A stretch of DNA of 20,711 nt from Desulforhopalus sp. (GTDB taxonomy: Bacteria; Desulfobacterota; Desulfobulbia; Desulfobulbales; Desulfocapsaceae), in NCBI GenBank assembly GCA_023231425.1, contig JALNVI010000050.1, positions 1 through 20,711 on the forward strand. Reading direction: 5' to 3'. Position 1 is the first letter of the stretch. Each line of letters begins with the position of its first letter. A program made the position numbers and the translations under genes. Positions 8,009 through 14,994 of the stretch are shown here, piece by piece. The notes beneath the pieces are model-generated. The model was not told where the DNA came from. It saw only the letters and a program-made list of their open reading frames with translations, and did not search any database.

Positions 8009-8193
8009 TCACGATAGCAGGGGACCCATCAGTATATTGCTTATGGTACAGGGCTTGCCTGAAAATATTTTTTATATGCGTAACATGCTGAAATTAGAAA
8101 TCAAAACGGGGAAGATGGAAAAACATTTTTTTCACCGCAAAGAACGCAAAGGAAGACAAAAACCTTTGAGAATAAAGATTCTCAAATTAAATG
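8009..8193 (+). other. Downstream region of the cyclase gene with a perfect hairpin
   Basis: No gene is supported. A perfect 9-bp stem TTTGAGAAT/ATTCTCAAA (8165-8173/8178-8186, AAAG loop) could end the upstream transcript but has no T-run. The segment TTCACCGCAAAGAACGCAAAGG (near 8130) resembles the CGCAAAG-type intergenic repeats seen in many deltaproteobacterial genomes (from memory). An open frame 7926-8207 overlaps the cyclase by 83 nt, and its last codons come from the adjacent repeat, so I do not call it a gene. Confidence 0.4.
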
Positions 8194-8327
8194 GCGCCCT
8201 TGAATAATTTTATATTTAGTAAAGATACTTATGCTTGATTACTGTTCATTACCAGTGTAATTGATATTGGCGTCTATCGCTTACCTCGACGTCTCGTTCC
8301 TCGCTTTGTCGGAGGATAATTTTTTGA
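8194..8327 (+). repeat. Dispersed CCTTGAA repeat, copy C (right end missing)
   Basis: Begins GCGCCCTTGAATAATTTTAT, corresponding to the left end of copy A (CCTTGAATAATCTTGTATTT). The middle is diverged, and 8286-8327 is identical to 42 nt of copy B2. It ends abruptly at TTTTTTGA; the expected GATTATTCAAGG right end is absent. The next coding-like segment starts 16 bp later. Confidence 0.75.
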
Positions 8328-8342
8328 GAAGTTTCAAAAAGC

Positions 8343-8676
8343 ATGAAATTTTCAGTAATAATTCTGCTCGTATCAGCTTTTTTTTATTTGGCCAACATAT
8401 AGAATTATCAAAAAGAACATAACGCCAAGAGGAGTAACAATTGAACGAGATTCCACTCCAATGTACTTCTATAGTATTATCAGCTTCTTTTATCTCTGTG
8501 GAATAGCATTCCCCTGCATTTTGTGGCAAGTACCCTTTGCCGGAATTTCCATTCCACTCATGGGAATAATGTTTGGTATAATTATTGTGTTTTTGTTCCT
8601 AAAATGGTGGATATATCTGAATAAAAATAGTTTTTTTGTTGATAAAAAATATATTTTTAGTTGTTTTTTTGGTTAG
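8343..8676 (+). pseudogene. Broken small membrane-protein gene
   Basis: Family not recognised. From ATG 8343 one frame reads MKFSVIILLVSAFFYLANI and hits a stop at 8400. The next frame is open from 8362 to the stop at 8674-8676. It carries ITPRGVTIERDSTPMYFY, then two strongly hydrophobic segments (about 8470-8520 and 8555-8620). Removing one base near 8400 fuses them into a coherent protein of about 110 aa with one N-terminal and two further hydrophobic helices. I read this as a single-base insertion in a real gene, or a sequencing error. The only later ATG in frame is 8461 (71 aa). The ribosome binding site before 8343 is weak. The gene is squeezed between truncated repeat C and a decayed transposase that ends at 8673, so both ends may be damaged. 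Confidence that something protein-coding was here is moderate. Confidence 0.4.
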
Positions 8677-9476
8677 AGTCTTCTGCGTCTGCCATTGATA
8701 TTTTCATTTATTTCTCTCTGCCAGCTTGCGTATGATTTTGGCGTAAGCCGCAAATTCACGGCTACTGCCCAATGCCAATGTCTTCTTACACTTTGTAATT
8801 GTGTCAAAAAGTCCATCTATCAGTGAAGTGACTTCATATTTACACGTTGTCTACGTTCGACCACAAAGCGCGAAGCGACTGATACGCGCCACAGGTAACA
8901 AGGGATGCATTCTGCCCAAAAACGTCCTTCCCAGTCTCTGATCCGCTTTCTCTTATTCACAACCTGAGGACGTTCTGCAATGTCTGCGCGGCCAGGAATA
9001 AGAGAAACCCCGACTCGTTTACGTTTACTGCCTTTCCAGCGACGTTGCCATACCTTGGCAAATACGTGTGGAGTTTTCCTCCCCTTTGCCTGTCTTTATC
9101 AATCCAATCATAAATCGTTGAATGACAAACGTGTTTTTGCAGCGGTAATTCAACAGAAAAAACGATGCTTATAGAGTCCAGTGACCACTTAGGACAAAGC
9201 AACTTTCGTACAATCTGCAATACTTCAAGGCTTTGTTTTGTAGCCTTCTCAACAAATTTCCGTCTGGTGATCGCTGTGACCTGAGCATCACCATGATCAT
9301 ATACCCCTTTAAAAATAGTTTCGACGAATGTCACGTGAAATTGTACTCTTAGAACGATTCAGTGTACCAGTAATCTCTGCCTGAGATCTTTTCTGTTGAA
9401 GAAAAACCATGATCTGGTATTTTTCCAAAGGAGTGGTTTCTGGTAACGAGTACCGCACCCCGCAATAACGCAACAT
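8673..9476 (-). pseudogene. Decayed IS30-family transposase
   Basis: The minus-strand frames, joined in order, reproduce an IS30-type transposase. From ATG 9476 comes LPETTPLEKYQIMVFLQQKR then TLNRSKSTISRDIRRNYF, the N-terminal helix-turn-helix (compare ITREL.RS.STISREI.RN). After a frame change comes LCPKWSLDSISIVF, then HVCHSTIYDWIDKDRQRGGK (the ETIY.YI..DK..GG motif). After another change come PGRADIAERPQVVNKRKRIR and DWEG (the RPA.V..R.RIGDWE motif). Last are the catalytic-domain scraps REFAAYAKII and SYASWQREINENINGRRRRL (the YSSWQRG.NENTNGL.R motif). At least four frameshifts are needed, the DD-E part is largely lost, and the final 70-80 residues are missing. No terminal inverted repeats were found. 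Clearly inactive. Confidence 0.85.
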
Positions 9477-9637
9477 TTACATCGGAAACACAGAAAGAAC
9501 ACAAAACTCAAAGAGAGCAGAAATATAAGCTGAAAACAGAGCAAGAAAAAGTGTTTGTACAGAGAAAACTGTACGTTAACTTTCAAAAAAACTGAGGAGA
9601 TCTCTTACTCAGCGCAAATTGCGATTGAGGGAAACAG

Positions 9638-9760
9638 ATGAAAAGAGTAAACAGATACTGGCATCCCCATAAATTCGAAAGAAAAAGCACGGTATCTCTT
9701 CGATATGCAGCTTCTCCCGCCGGTTATGTGGAGCGTTCGGCAAACAAAAAGAGGTTATAG
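9638..9760 (+). CDS. Possible 40-aa small protein
   Basis: ATG 9638 is preceded by GAGG at 9627-9630 with 7-nt spacing, a good ribosome binding site. The frame runs 40 codons to TAG at 9758-9760 and ends about 100 bp before the DUF3015 gene. The product is basic and not hydrophobic (starts MKRVNRYWHPHKFERK). I recognise no family. It could be a leader peptide, a small protein or a chance ORF. Confidence 0.25.
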   Translation: MKRVNRYWHPHKFERKSTVSLRYAASPAGYVERSANKKRL

Positions 9761-9805
9761 AAAAAGATAAAATTAAAAAAAGAGTATCCAGCAGTAAATA
9801 ACTTT

Positions 9806-9850
9806 AACAACCAGAACAACCAGAACAACCAGAACAACCAGAACAATGGA
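9806..9850 (+). repeat. 9-bp tandem repeat (AACAACCAG)n
   Basis: Four perfect copies of AACAACCAG (9806-9841) plus a partial fifth whose end merges into the ribosome binding site GGAG (9848-9851) of the DUF3015 gene. The unit is a multiple of three and lies in the same frame as the gene (NNQ repeats), but there is no start codon between the upstream stop at 9758-9760 and ATG 9860. It is therefore 5' leader sequence. Copy-number change would alter leader length or promoter spacing. Confidence 0.9.
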
Positions 9851-9859
9851 GCCAAAAAA

Positions 9860-10360
9860 ATGGTTACAAAGGGGATTAATTTTTCCGCTATTTGTCTTGT
9901 CTTATCACTGATGATTGCACCATCAGCAATGGCCAGAGAATTCGCAGACATCTATACAGATTGCGGCCTTGGAGCAATGATAGCACCTCACAATTCAGTT
10001 GTTGCTGCCGTCACTAATGTAACATGGGATCTTGGTACAACCGCAATTTCGTCTAACATATCATCTCCGGACTCATGCCATGGAGGGCAGGCCAAAAGTG
10101 CTGCTTTTATTCATGATTCGTATGAATCATTAGAAAAAGACATTGCCCGTGGACATGGTGAATATTTAGACACCTTGATGACATTGACAAACGTAAGTAA
10201 AGAGTCTCAGGAAAAAGCAGTAAATAACTTACGAAATAATTTTGCTTCCTCTGTCGCAAATCAAGATTACACCAATCAAACAAAATTCCAAAAATCTGAA
10301 AATCTGTATAATCTTTTATATAGTCAACCTTCTGATTATAGCCTCGAAAAAAATATTTAA
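9860..10360 (+). CDS. DUF3015 family periplasmic protein
   Basis: 166 aa with a clear signal peptide (core SAICLVLSLMIAPSAMA, cleavage at about residue 25). The mature part has the DUF3015 pattern: a Cys-containing GCGLGAMI-like start (here DCGLGAMIAP), then AVTNVTWDLGTTAISSNISS and SPDSC, followed by a helical tail. Known members are small secreted proteins of unknown function. The start is set by GGAG at 9848-9851, 8 nt upstream. It is directly followed (TAAATG) by the DUF4105 frame, and DUF3015 and DUF4105 genes are often neighbours in Gram-negative genomes (from memory), so they probably act together at the envelope. An intrinsic terminator hairpin lies 10 bp after its stop, so most transcripts may end here. 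Confidence 0.88.
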   Translation: MVTKGINFSAICLVLSLMIAPSAMAREFADIYTDCGLGAMIAPHNSVVAAVTNVTWDLGTTAISSNISSPDSCHGGQAKSAAFIHDSYESLEKDIARGHGEYLDTLMTLTNVSKESQEKAVNNLRNNFASSVANQDYTNQTKFQKSENLYNLLYSQPSDYSLEKNI

Positions 10361-12334
10361 ATGACTTCAAAAAAAGCATACGCTGTGGTTTTTTCTTTTA
10401 ACGTATGCTTTTTTATTATCCATATATTTTTGTTATATTTGCCATTGTTTACAAATAAATTATACCACTGTTTTTTATTATTTTTCTTTTGCGTTGTGTT
10501 GGGATATTCGACTAATGCTATAGCTTATGAAGGAAGACACCTTAACGAAGATGTCATAGAAAATTTAGCAAATGATCCCACATGGCTAAAATTACTGCAC
10601 TTTAAACATAACAGGAGTGAAATACTGACAGAAGATTTTTTCTTATCTCCTGAGGGACGTTACGATTCAAAAGCTGAACTTGTTGCTACAATAAATGCCT
10701 ATTCTGAATCACGATCACACAAAAAAGATATAACCCCTCGTTGTAAATTCCCCGCACGCTATTTTTGGCTTTCTCAAAAGATGCCATTACCTCATTACAA
10801 GCTACATGATCCTCAGTGTGAATCCTTTGAAAACTGGTCGTTATTAAATAATGTAAAGTCAATTAGTTTATTTCTTGTTAGTGGCTATTTTGGTAACCCT
10901 GCATCAGTATTTGGGCACTCATTCTTGAAACTTAATACATATTCACGAGATGACCAGAATGGATTATTTGATTTATCTATCAACTATGGAGCGTTAGTTC
11001 CAGAAAACGAACCCACATTACAATATGTTGTAAGAGGTATTACTGGTGGATACCAGGCCGGATTTTCTGACAAATATTTCTATACTCATGATTTGGTTTA
11101 TTCTCGTACAGAATTTCGTGATATCTGGGAATACGAATTACTTTTGTCCGATTACCAGCGAACTCTTCTTATTTTACATATGTGGGAGGTCCTGGGAAAA
11201 AAATTTAAATATTATTTTTTAGATGAAAATTGTGCTTTTCGTCTTGCGGAGTTATTGGAAATAATTATCGAAGAACCATTCCTTGATAAGGTTAAAAGTT
11301 GGTATATCCCTGTTGAGACTTTTTTTAGATTGGAAGAAATAGACAAACATAGAAAAGAAAAAGGGAAACAGGGATTAATAAAATCAGTTCGTTTTCACCC
11401 ATCAGGCCAGAGAGAATTTTATTACCAGTTTTCCCAATTAACGAAAAAAGAAAAAGAAGCCGTTAAAACAATAATAAACGATGGCGCGTCGACCTCAACA
11501 ACAGCATCCTTTTCAGAAGATTCGCAACTAAGAATTATTGATACGGTCTTATCTTATTACAAGTACAGGTTAATTGCGGAAGAACCTTCACCTGCTGTTG
11601 AAATGCGTGAGAAAAAAGATAAGATATTGTTAACCAGACTTAGATTGCCACCTCAGAAAAAATCATTGTTTTACGGAATACCACAATTGAAATCACCAGC
11701 AAGTGGGAACCGTCCAATGTTAATGGGAATTGGAATGGGTCAGGATTCAATTGAAAACACATACTTGAAATTACACTGGTCTCCATTCAGCCAGGAATTT
11801 GTTGGGCAAAATCACCTTGAAGGAGATGAACTTGTAGTTCTAGATACGACAATTGGTGTCAGGGAAAGTGATTATAGTTTTTTTGTTGATAATTTTGATC
11901 TTGTCAGGATAAGGAAACTCAAAACAAATTTCATATCGATAGATGATGGCAACCCATGGTCATGGCAATTACGCCTTGGAACAGCCTTGACTGAGCATAA
12001 TGAAAAATCCTACAATGATGGAGCTTTTAGTTTTGGGGCAGGACGCGCATGGGACTTGAATAAGTCAATATCATTTTATGCAATGACTGATGCAGCTGCA
12101 CATACAATTAAGCCATATGCTCGATTGCGCCCTAATACTGGTCTTATTATAGATAATAACTCAACCAAAAGCTGGTGGTATGCAGGATTTGAAAACATGG
12201 AAGATAGAGAAAAGTTTAACCTCGTGTGGGGTGGTCAGATTCAATATAAAGTATCTGAACAAATTGCGGTCTCCATAAGTTTTTCACGTGAAACAACAAC
12301 AAAAACATCAGCAGAAGTCAAGTGGTATTGGTAA
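10361..12334 (+). CDS. DUF4105 (Lnb_N) envelope protein with probable C-terminal beta-barrel
   Basis: 657 aa as drawn from ATG 10361, which abuts the DUF3015 stop. The first 13 or so codons overlap a terminator hairpin, and no good ribosome binding site precedes the ATG. Real initiation may instead be at an in-frame TTG (10430, 10439 or 10445) just before the signal sequence KLYHCFLLFFFCVVLGYSTN. The body is a DUF4105/Lnb_N domain with the putative catalytic pair His186 (VFGHSFLKL) and Cys291 (DENCAFRLAELL). In Bacteroides a member of this family (Lnb) is a lipoprotein N-acyltransferase. Whether this one is an acyltransferase is not known. The C-terminal third alternates polar and aromatic residues and ends in VKWYW, like an outer-membrane barrel strand. 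Codon use is AT-rich, like its neighbours in the accessory segment and unlike the ior operon. Confidence 0.88.
   Translation: MTSKKAYAVVFSFNVCFFIIHIFLLYLPLFTNKLYHCFLLFFFCVVLGYSTNAIAYEGRHLNEDVIENLANDPTWLKLLHFKHNRSEILTEDFFLSPEGRYDSKAELVATINAYSESRSHKKDITPRCKFPARYFWLSQKMPLPHYKLHDPQCESFENWSLLNNVKSISLFLVSGYFGNPASVFGHSFLKLNTYSRDDQNGLFDLSINYGALVPENEPTLQYVVRGITGGYQAGFSDKYFYTHDLVYSRTEFRDIWEYELLLSDYQRTLLILHMWEVLGKKFKYYFLDENCAFRLAELLEIIIEEPFLDKVKSWYIPVETFFRLEEIDKHRKEKGKQGLIKSVRFHPSGQREFYYQFSQLTKKEKEAVKTIINDGASTSTTASFSEDSQLRIIDTVLSYYKYRLIAEEPSPAVEMREKKDKILLTRLRLPPQKKSLFYGIPQLKSPASGNRPMLMGIGMGQDSIENTYLKLHWSPFSQEFVGQNHLEGDELVVLDTTIGVRESDYSFFVDNFDLVRIRKLKTNFISIDDGNPWSWQLRLGTALTEHNEKSYNDGAFSFGAGRAWDLNKSISFYAMTDAAAHTIKPYARLRPNTGLIIDNNSTKSWWYAGFENMEDREKFNLVWGGQIQYKVSEQIAVSISFSRETTTKTSAEVKWYW
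10370..10414 (+). terminator. Intrinsic terminator or attenuator inside the DUF4105 frame
   Basis: Arms AAAAAAGCATACG (10370-10382) and CGTATGCTTTTTT (10402-10414) pair perfectly over 13 bp around a 19-nt loop, and the right arm ends in a T-run. It sits 10 bp after the DUF3015 stop and within the first codons of the DUF4105 frame. Both a full terminator and a partial terminator allowing some read-through fit. Confidence 0.8.
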
Positions 12335-12453
12335 ATTTTCTTGAATTTCAAAAGAACAAAAAAAGCCAGATATATTTTTTATAGAAATCAAAATAAAAAA
12401 TATTCTTTGAGGTTTCTTTGTTCCTTAATCACTCAAAAAAGGAGATTGTCGTT

Positions 12454-12954
12454 ATGAGATTAAACTTTCTTATGGCTTTCATTATTGTTTTAACATTTTC
12501 TACGAACGCTTCTGCACTTGATGTGAAATTTACTGACAATATATGGAATGGCGTCAACATCCCAGAAGGACAACAGTGCCAGAAGTTTGGGGGAATGAAC
12601 CCATCAACCCCAAAACTGATTGTCTCTGATATCCCGACCGGTTCCAATGCAATCATCTTAGAGTACAGCGACCGTGATGCAAAAAAGATGGATAACGGTG
12701 GACATGGAAAAATGAAATTCGTAATTAATTCAACATCTGGAAAAGTAGAAATACCCTCTGTCCCTGGACATACCTTTGAGATCCCCTCTGGATTTACAAT
12801 GATTGAAGCACATCGTGGAGCAGGATGGGATAAAGAAGGGGCATACATGCCCCCCTGCTCCGGAGGCAAAGGACACGCATATTACTTGACTATAAAATCG
12901 CTAAAGGATGACAAGGTAACAGCCGAGACTGTTATAGAAATGGGCAAGTACTAA
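12454..12954 (+). CDS. Secreted PEBP-like (YbhB/YbcL-type) protein
   Basis: 166 aa from ATG 12454, which has AAGGAG 9-10 nt upstream. The frame continues up to ATG 12418, but that extension removes the ribosome binding site. Signal peptide MRLNFLMAFIIVLTFSTNASA, then LDVKFTDNIW. Two features fit the phosphatidylethanolamine-binding fold: ILEYSDRDAKKMDNGGHGKM (position of the DPDAP...H motif) and YMPPCSGGKGHAYYLTI (the GPxPP-GHxYxFxLYALD motif). Similarity is partial, so the family call is moderate. It is about 120 bp downstream of the DUF4105 gene on the same strand, with similar AT-rich composition. The exported location is consistent with the other two genes of the cluster. Role unknown. 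Confidence 0.78.
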   Translation: MRLNFLMAFIIVLTFSTNASALDVKFTDNIWNGVNIPEGQQCQKFGGMNPSTPKLIVSDIPTGSNAIILEYSDRDAKKMDNGGHGKMKFVINSTSGKVEIPSVPGHTFEIPSGFTMIEAHRGAGWDKEGAYMPPCSGGKGHAYYLTIKSLKDDKVTAETVIEMGKY

Positions 12955-13028
12955 GCAAGAAATTTATTGAGAAGAGAGATGCTATCAGACTGGTGGTTGA
13001 ACAGACCTGAGAGTGGTATGTTGTGATC

Positions 13029-13373
13029 ATGAAAAAACATAATCCTAAAAAACTGCCAGAAAAGGTTTTACAACATAATTGCAACCAGACTGTCCACCTT
13101 TCCCAGGAAGGTAAAAAAAAGGAAGAGACAGTTGATACAGTTGAAATCTATTATACAGTTGTTTGTAAATGGATACATGCGTGAAATAAAGGCAGTTAAA
13201 CTGCCATCAAACTGCAGAAACGTGGTCGTGTTTTGTTAAACAACACATACGGACAGAGGGCGGCTGCGTTTAAAAAAAACCTCCTGAGCGAAAAAAATCA
13301 TCACCCCTTACATTTTTTCTTGGTGGCATTCATGCAATTCAAAGACACAGTAAAGGCGATCCTGTTCATCTGA
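13029..13373 (+). pseudogene. Truncated IS630-family transposase (N-terminal part)
   Basis: The first frame (13029-13184, 51 aa: MKKHNPKKLPEKVLQHNCNQ, TVHLSQEGKKKEET, YYTVVCKWIHA) matches the N-terminal helix-turn-helix of IS630-type transposases (pattern M.K.DARKL......LR..AV.L...G......A...GVS...V..W.KAY). A second frame, from about 13212, continues with LQKRGRVL (the KA.KRGR linker) and LHFFLVAFMQFKDTVKAI (the LPFALWTRKAVM.LI region). The frames are joined through a frameshift between 13184 and 13212, and the second ends at TGA 13371-13373. The catalytic DDE half is absent. The homology stops exactly where a 17-bp end of the dispersed repeat begins (13372). Inactive remnant. Confidence 0.7.
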
Positions 13374-13388
13374 TTATTCAAGGTACCC
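13372..13388 (+). repeat. Solo right end of the dispersed CCTTGAA repeat
   Basis: GATTATTCAAGGTACCC is the right terminus seen in copies A, B2 and D, and its complement is the consensus left end (GGGTACCTTGAA). No other part of the repeat is recognisable upstream of it. It coincides with the point where the IS630 remnant is lost. Confidence 0.65.
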
Positions 13389-13598
13389 ATACATCCATGC
13401 ACGAATCAGCGTGAGACCCTGGAAGTATACCGAACAATGATATCCCTCCCATATTGGCGTTATTTTCAGAAAATCAATAGCAACCTGGCAGCTGTTATTG
13501 ATTTTCTAAAAAAGCCTTGAGCAAAAAAAGAACTTTGCCCCTGGCCGCCCACCCGCAGCACCCGGCATTAAACAGAACCTGCAGCCCTCTTCACCCTC
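13389..13598. other. Intergenic region with a 12-bp perfect hairpin
   Basis: Lies between the IS630 remnant and the 3' end of the minus-strand operon. AGAAAATCAATA (13468-13479) and TATTGATTTTCT (13496-13507) form a perfect 12-bp stem with a 16-nt loop. On the minus strand a T-run (13523-13529) lies between the last paaK gene and this stem, so together they may help end the operon transcript, but the order is not that of a classical terminator. A 27-codon ORF from ATG 13437 (starts MISLPYWRYF) spans the stem. I see no support for it as a gene. Confidence 0.35.
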
Positions 13599-14897
13599 TT
13601 ACAGGGTACGGTTATCAATAACCCGTTTCGCCTTGCCTTCAAAGCGTTCCAGGCTGCGTTCTTCAACCAGCTTCACATCTATACTCAAGCCGAGTTCCGC
13701 CGCGAGACTCTTCTTAATACCGTCCACAAAGGTGCGCTGCTTGCGCATCTCATCAAAGAAATAACTCTCACTTACCTCCACCTTCACGGTGCAGATATCC
13801 TGATTATCTTTCCGATCGACAATAATCTGATAATGTGGCTGGGTACCGTCGATACGGAAAATTGCCGATTCCACCTGCAGCGGGAAGACATTGACTCCAC
13901 GAATAATCAGCATATCGTCGGAGCGGCCGACAAAACGGTCAAGACGGTGAAAGGTTCTCCCGCAGGGACAGGGTTCCGTAATCATACGGGTGAGGTCGCG
14001 GGTTCGGTAGCGAATCATCGGGAAGGCCTCTTTGGTCAGGGTGGTAATAACCAGCTCGCCGACATCCCCTGGTTTCACAGGCTCCAGCGTTTTCGGATCG
14101 AGGATCTCCACGATGAAATGATCCTCGTTGATGTGCTGCCCGTGAAACTCTTCACATTCACCAGCAACACCGGGTCCCATGACCTCAGAGAGACCATAAT
14201 TATCGCTGGCCTTGATACCGAGACGTTCATTGATCTCCTGACGCATCTCCTCCGACCACGGTTCTGCCCCGAACAGACCAAAACGCAGGGAAAGGCCGTT
14301 GGGATTGACCCCCATATCCATCATGGTGTCTGCCAGTTTCAAGGCGTAGGACGGGGTACAGACCAGCGCGGTGGTCTTGAAATCCTGCATGATCTGGATC
14401 TGGCGGCGGGTGTTACCGGAGGAGATTGGGATAACCGACGCCCCCAGCCGCTCCGCTCCGTAATGCAGCCCGAAACCACCGGTGAAGAGACCATAGCCAA
14501 AGGCAATCTGAATCACATCGTTGGGAGTAAGTCCGGCACTGCAAAGAATCCGCGCAACGAGGTTGGACCAGGTGACGATATCCTCACGACTGTAGCCAAC
14601 CACGGTGGCATTGCCAGTGGTGCCAGAAGAGGAGTGCAGACGCACGACGTCACGCAGCGGTACGGCGAAGAGGCCGTAAGGATAGTTATCACGCAGATCC
14701 TGCTTGAGGGTAAAGGGATATTTGCGGAGATCCTCCAGTGATTTAATATTCTCTGGATTCAATCCCATTTTATGGAATTGATTTCGATAGAAAGGGACGT
14801 TGGTGGCGACCCGGGTGAGAGTATTTTTCAACCTTGCAAGCTGCAGCTTCTCCAACTCCGCACGCGGGCGGCACTCCTCATTTTTCTGCCAGTACAT
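13599..14897 (-). CDS. paaK: Phenylacetate-CoA ligase family protein (second paralogue)
   Basis: 432 aa, an AMP-forming arylacetate:CoA ligase of the adenylate-forming superfamily. Visible motifs: the ATP-binding loop SSSGTTG (residues 89-95) followed by NATVVGYS; FGAEPWSEEMR; the YGLSEVMGPGVAGEC signature; RYRTRDLTR; the PaaK-typical EPCPCGRTF; and GRSDDMLIIRGVNVFP. The C-terminal AMP-binding subdomain ends with FEGKAKRVIDNR, which contains the catalytic Lys region. It is the last gene of the iorA-iorB-paaK-ACT-paaK operon, 97 bp after the ACT gene. It differs enough from the first copy to suggest a different substrate (for example indoleacetate or hydroxyphenylacetate versus phenylacetate), but this is inference. 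ATG 14897 has an AAAGGA ribosome binding site. Confidence 0.93.
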   Translation of the reverse strand: MYWQKNEECRPRAELEKLQLARLKNTLTRVATNVPFYRNQFHKMGLNPENIKSLEDLRKYPFTLKQDLRDNYPYGLFAVPLRDVVRLHSSSGTTGNATVVGYSREDIVTWSNLVARILCSAGLTPNDVIQIAFGYGLFTGGFGLHYGAERLGASVIPISSGNTRRQIQIMQDFKTTALVCTPSYALKLADTMMDMGVNPNGLSLRFGLFGAEPWSEEMRQEINERLGIKASDNYGLSEVMGPGVAGECEEFHGQHINEDHFIVEILDPKTLEPVKPGDVGELVITTLTKEAFPMIRYRTRDLTRMITEPCPCGRTFHRLDRFVGRSDDMLIIRGVNVFPLQVESAIFRIDGTQPHYQIIVDRKDNQDICTVKVEVSESYFFDEMRKQRTFVDGIKKSLAAELGLSIDVKLVEERSLERFEGKAKRVIDNRTL

Positions 14898-14994
14898 CGA
14901 TCAGTATCCTTTATCCAGTAAATAGAAATTGTGGGGGAGGGAACGCTGTCTCCCCCCCCGGGATCATTGCAGGCTGGAAGCTGCTACAGCTGCT

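Larger units (their letters stand above)
9477..9859. other. Intergenic region before the DUF3015 gene
   Basis: Between the IS30 remnant and the DUF3015 gene. It contains an AT-rich, A-rich stretch, a short hairpin GTACAG/CTGTAC (9557-9562/9569-9574), one possible small ORF (9638-9760) and a 9-bp tandem repeat (9806-9850), the last two listed separately. No clear promoter elements were identified, although the DUF3015 promoter should lie here. Confidence 0.4.

Noticed and set aside
7926..8207. 93-codon open frame overlapping the end of the cyclase
   Set aside because: Overlaps the GGDEF gene by 83 nt, is lysine-rich with no domain, and ends in repeat-derived codons.
8281..8529. 82-codon minus-strand frame
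   Set aside because: Lies across repeat copy C and opposite the broken membrane-protein gene; no motif or ribosome binding site.
9806..9850. CRISPR-like array
   Set aside because: Units are 9 bp and contiguous with no spacers, so this is a simple tandem repeat.
9724..9951. Minus-strand frame with FWLFWLFWL repeats
   Set aside because: The repeated residues are just the complement of the AACAACCAG tandem array and the start of the DUF3015 gene.
13833..14741. 302-codon open frame on the plus strand
   Set aside because: It is antisense to the second paaK, which has full family motifs. The composition of the plus-strand product is a mirror of that gene.
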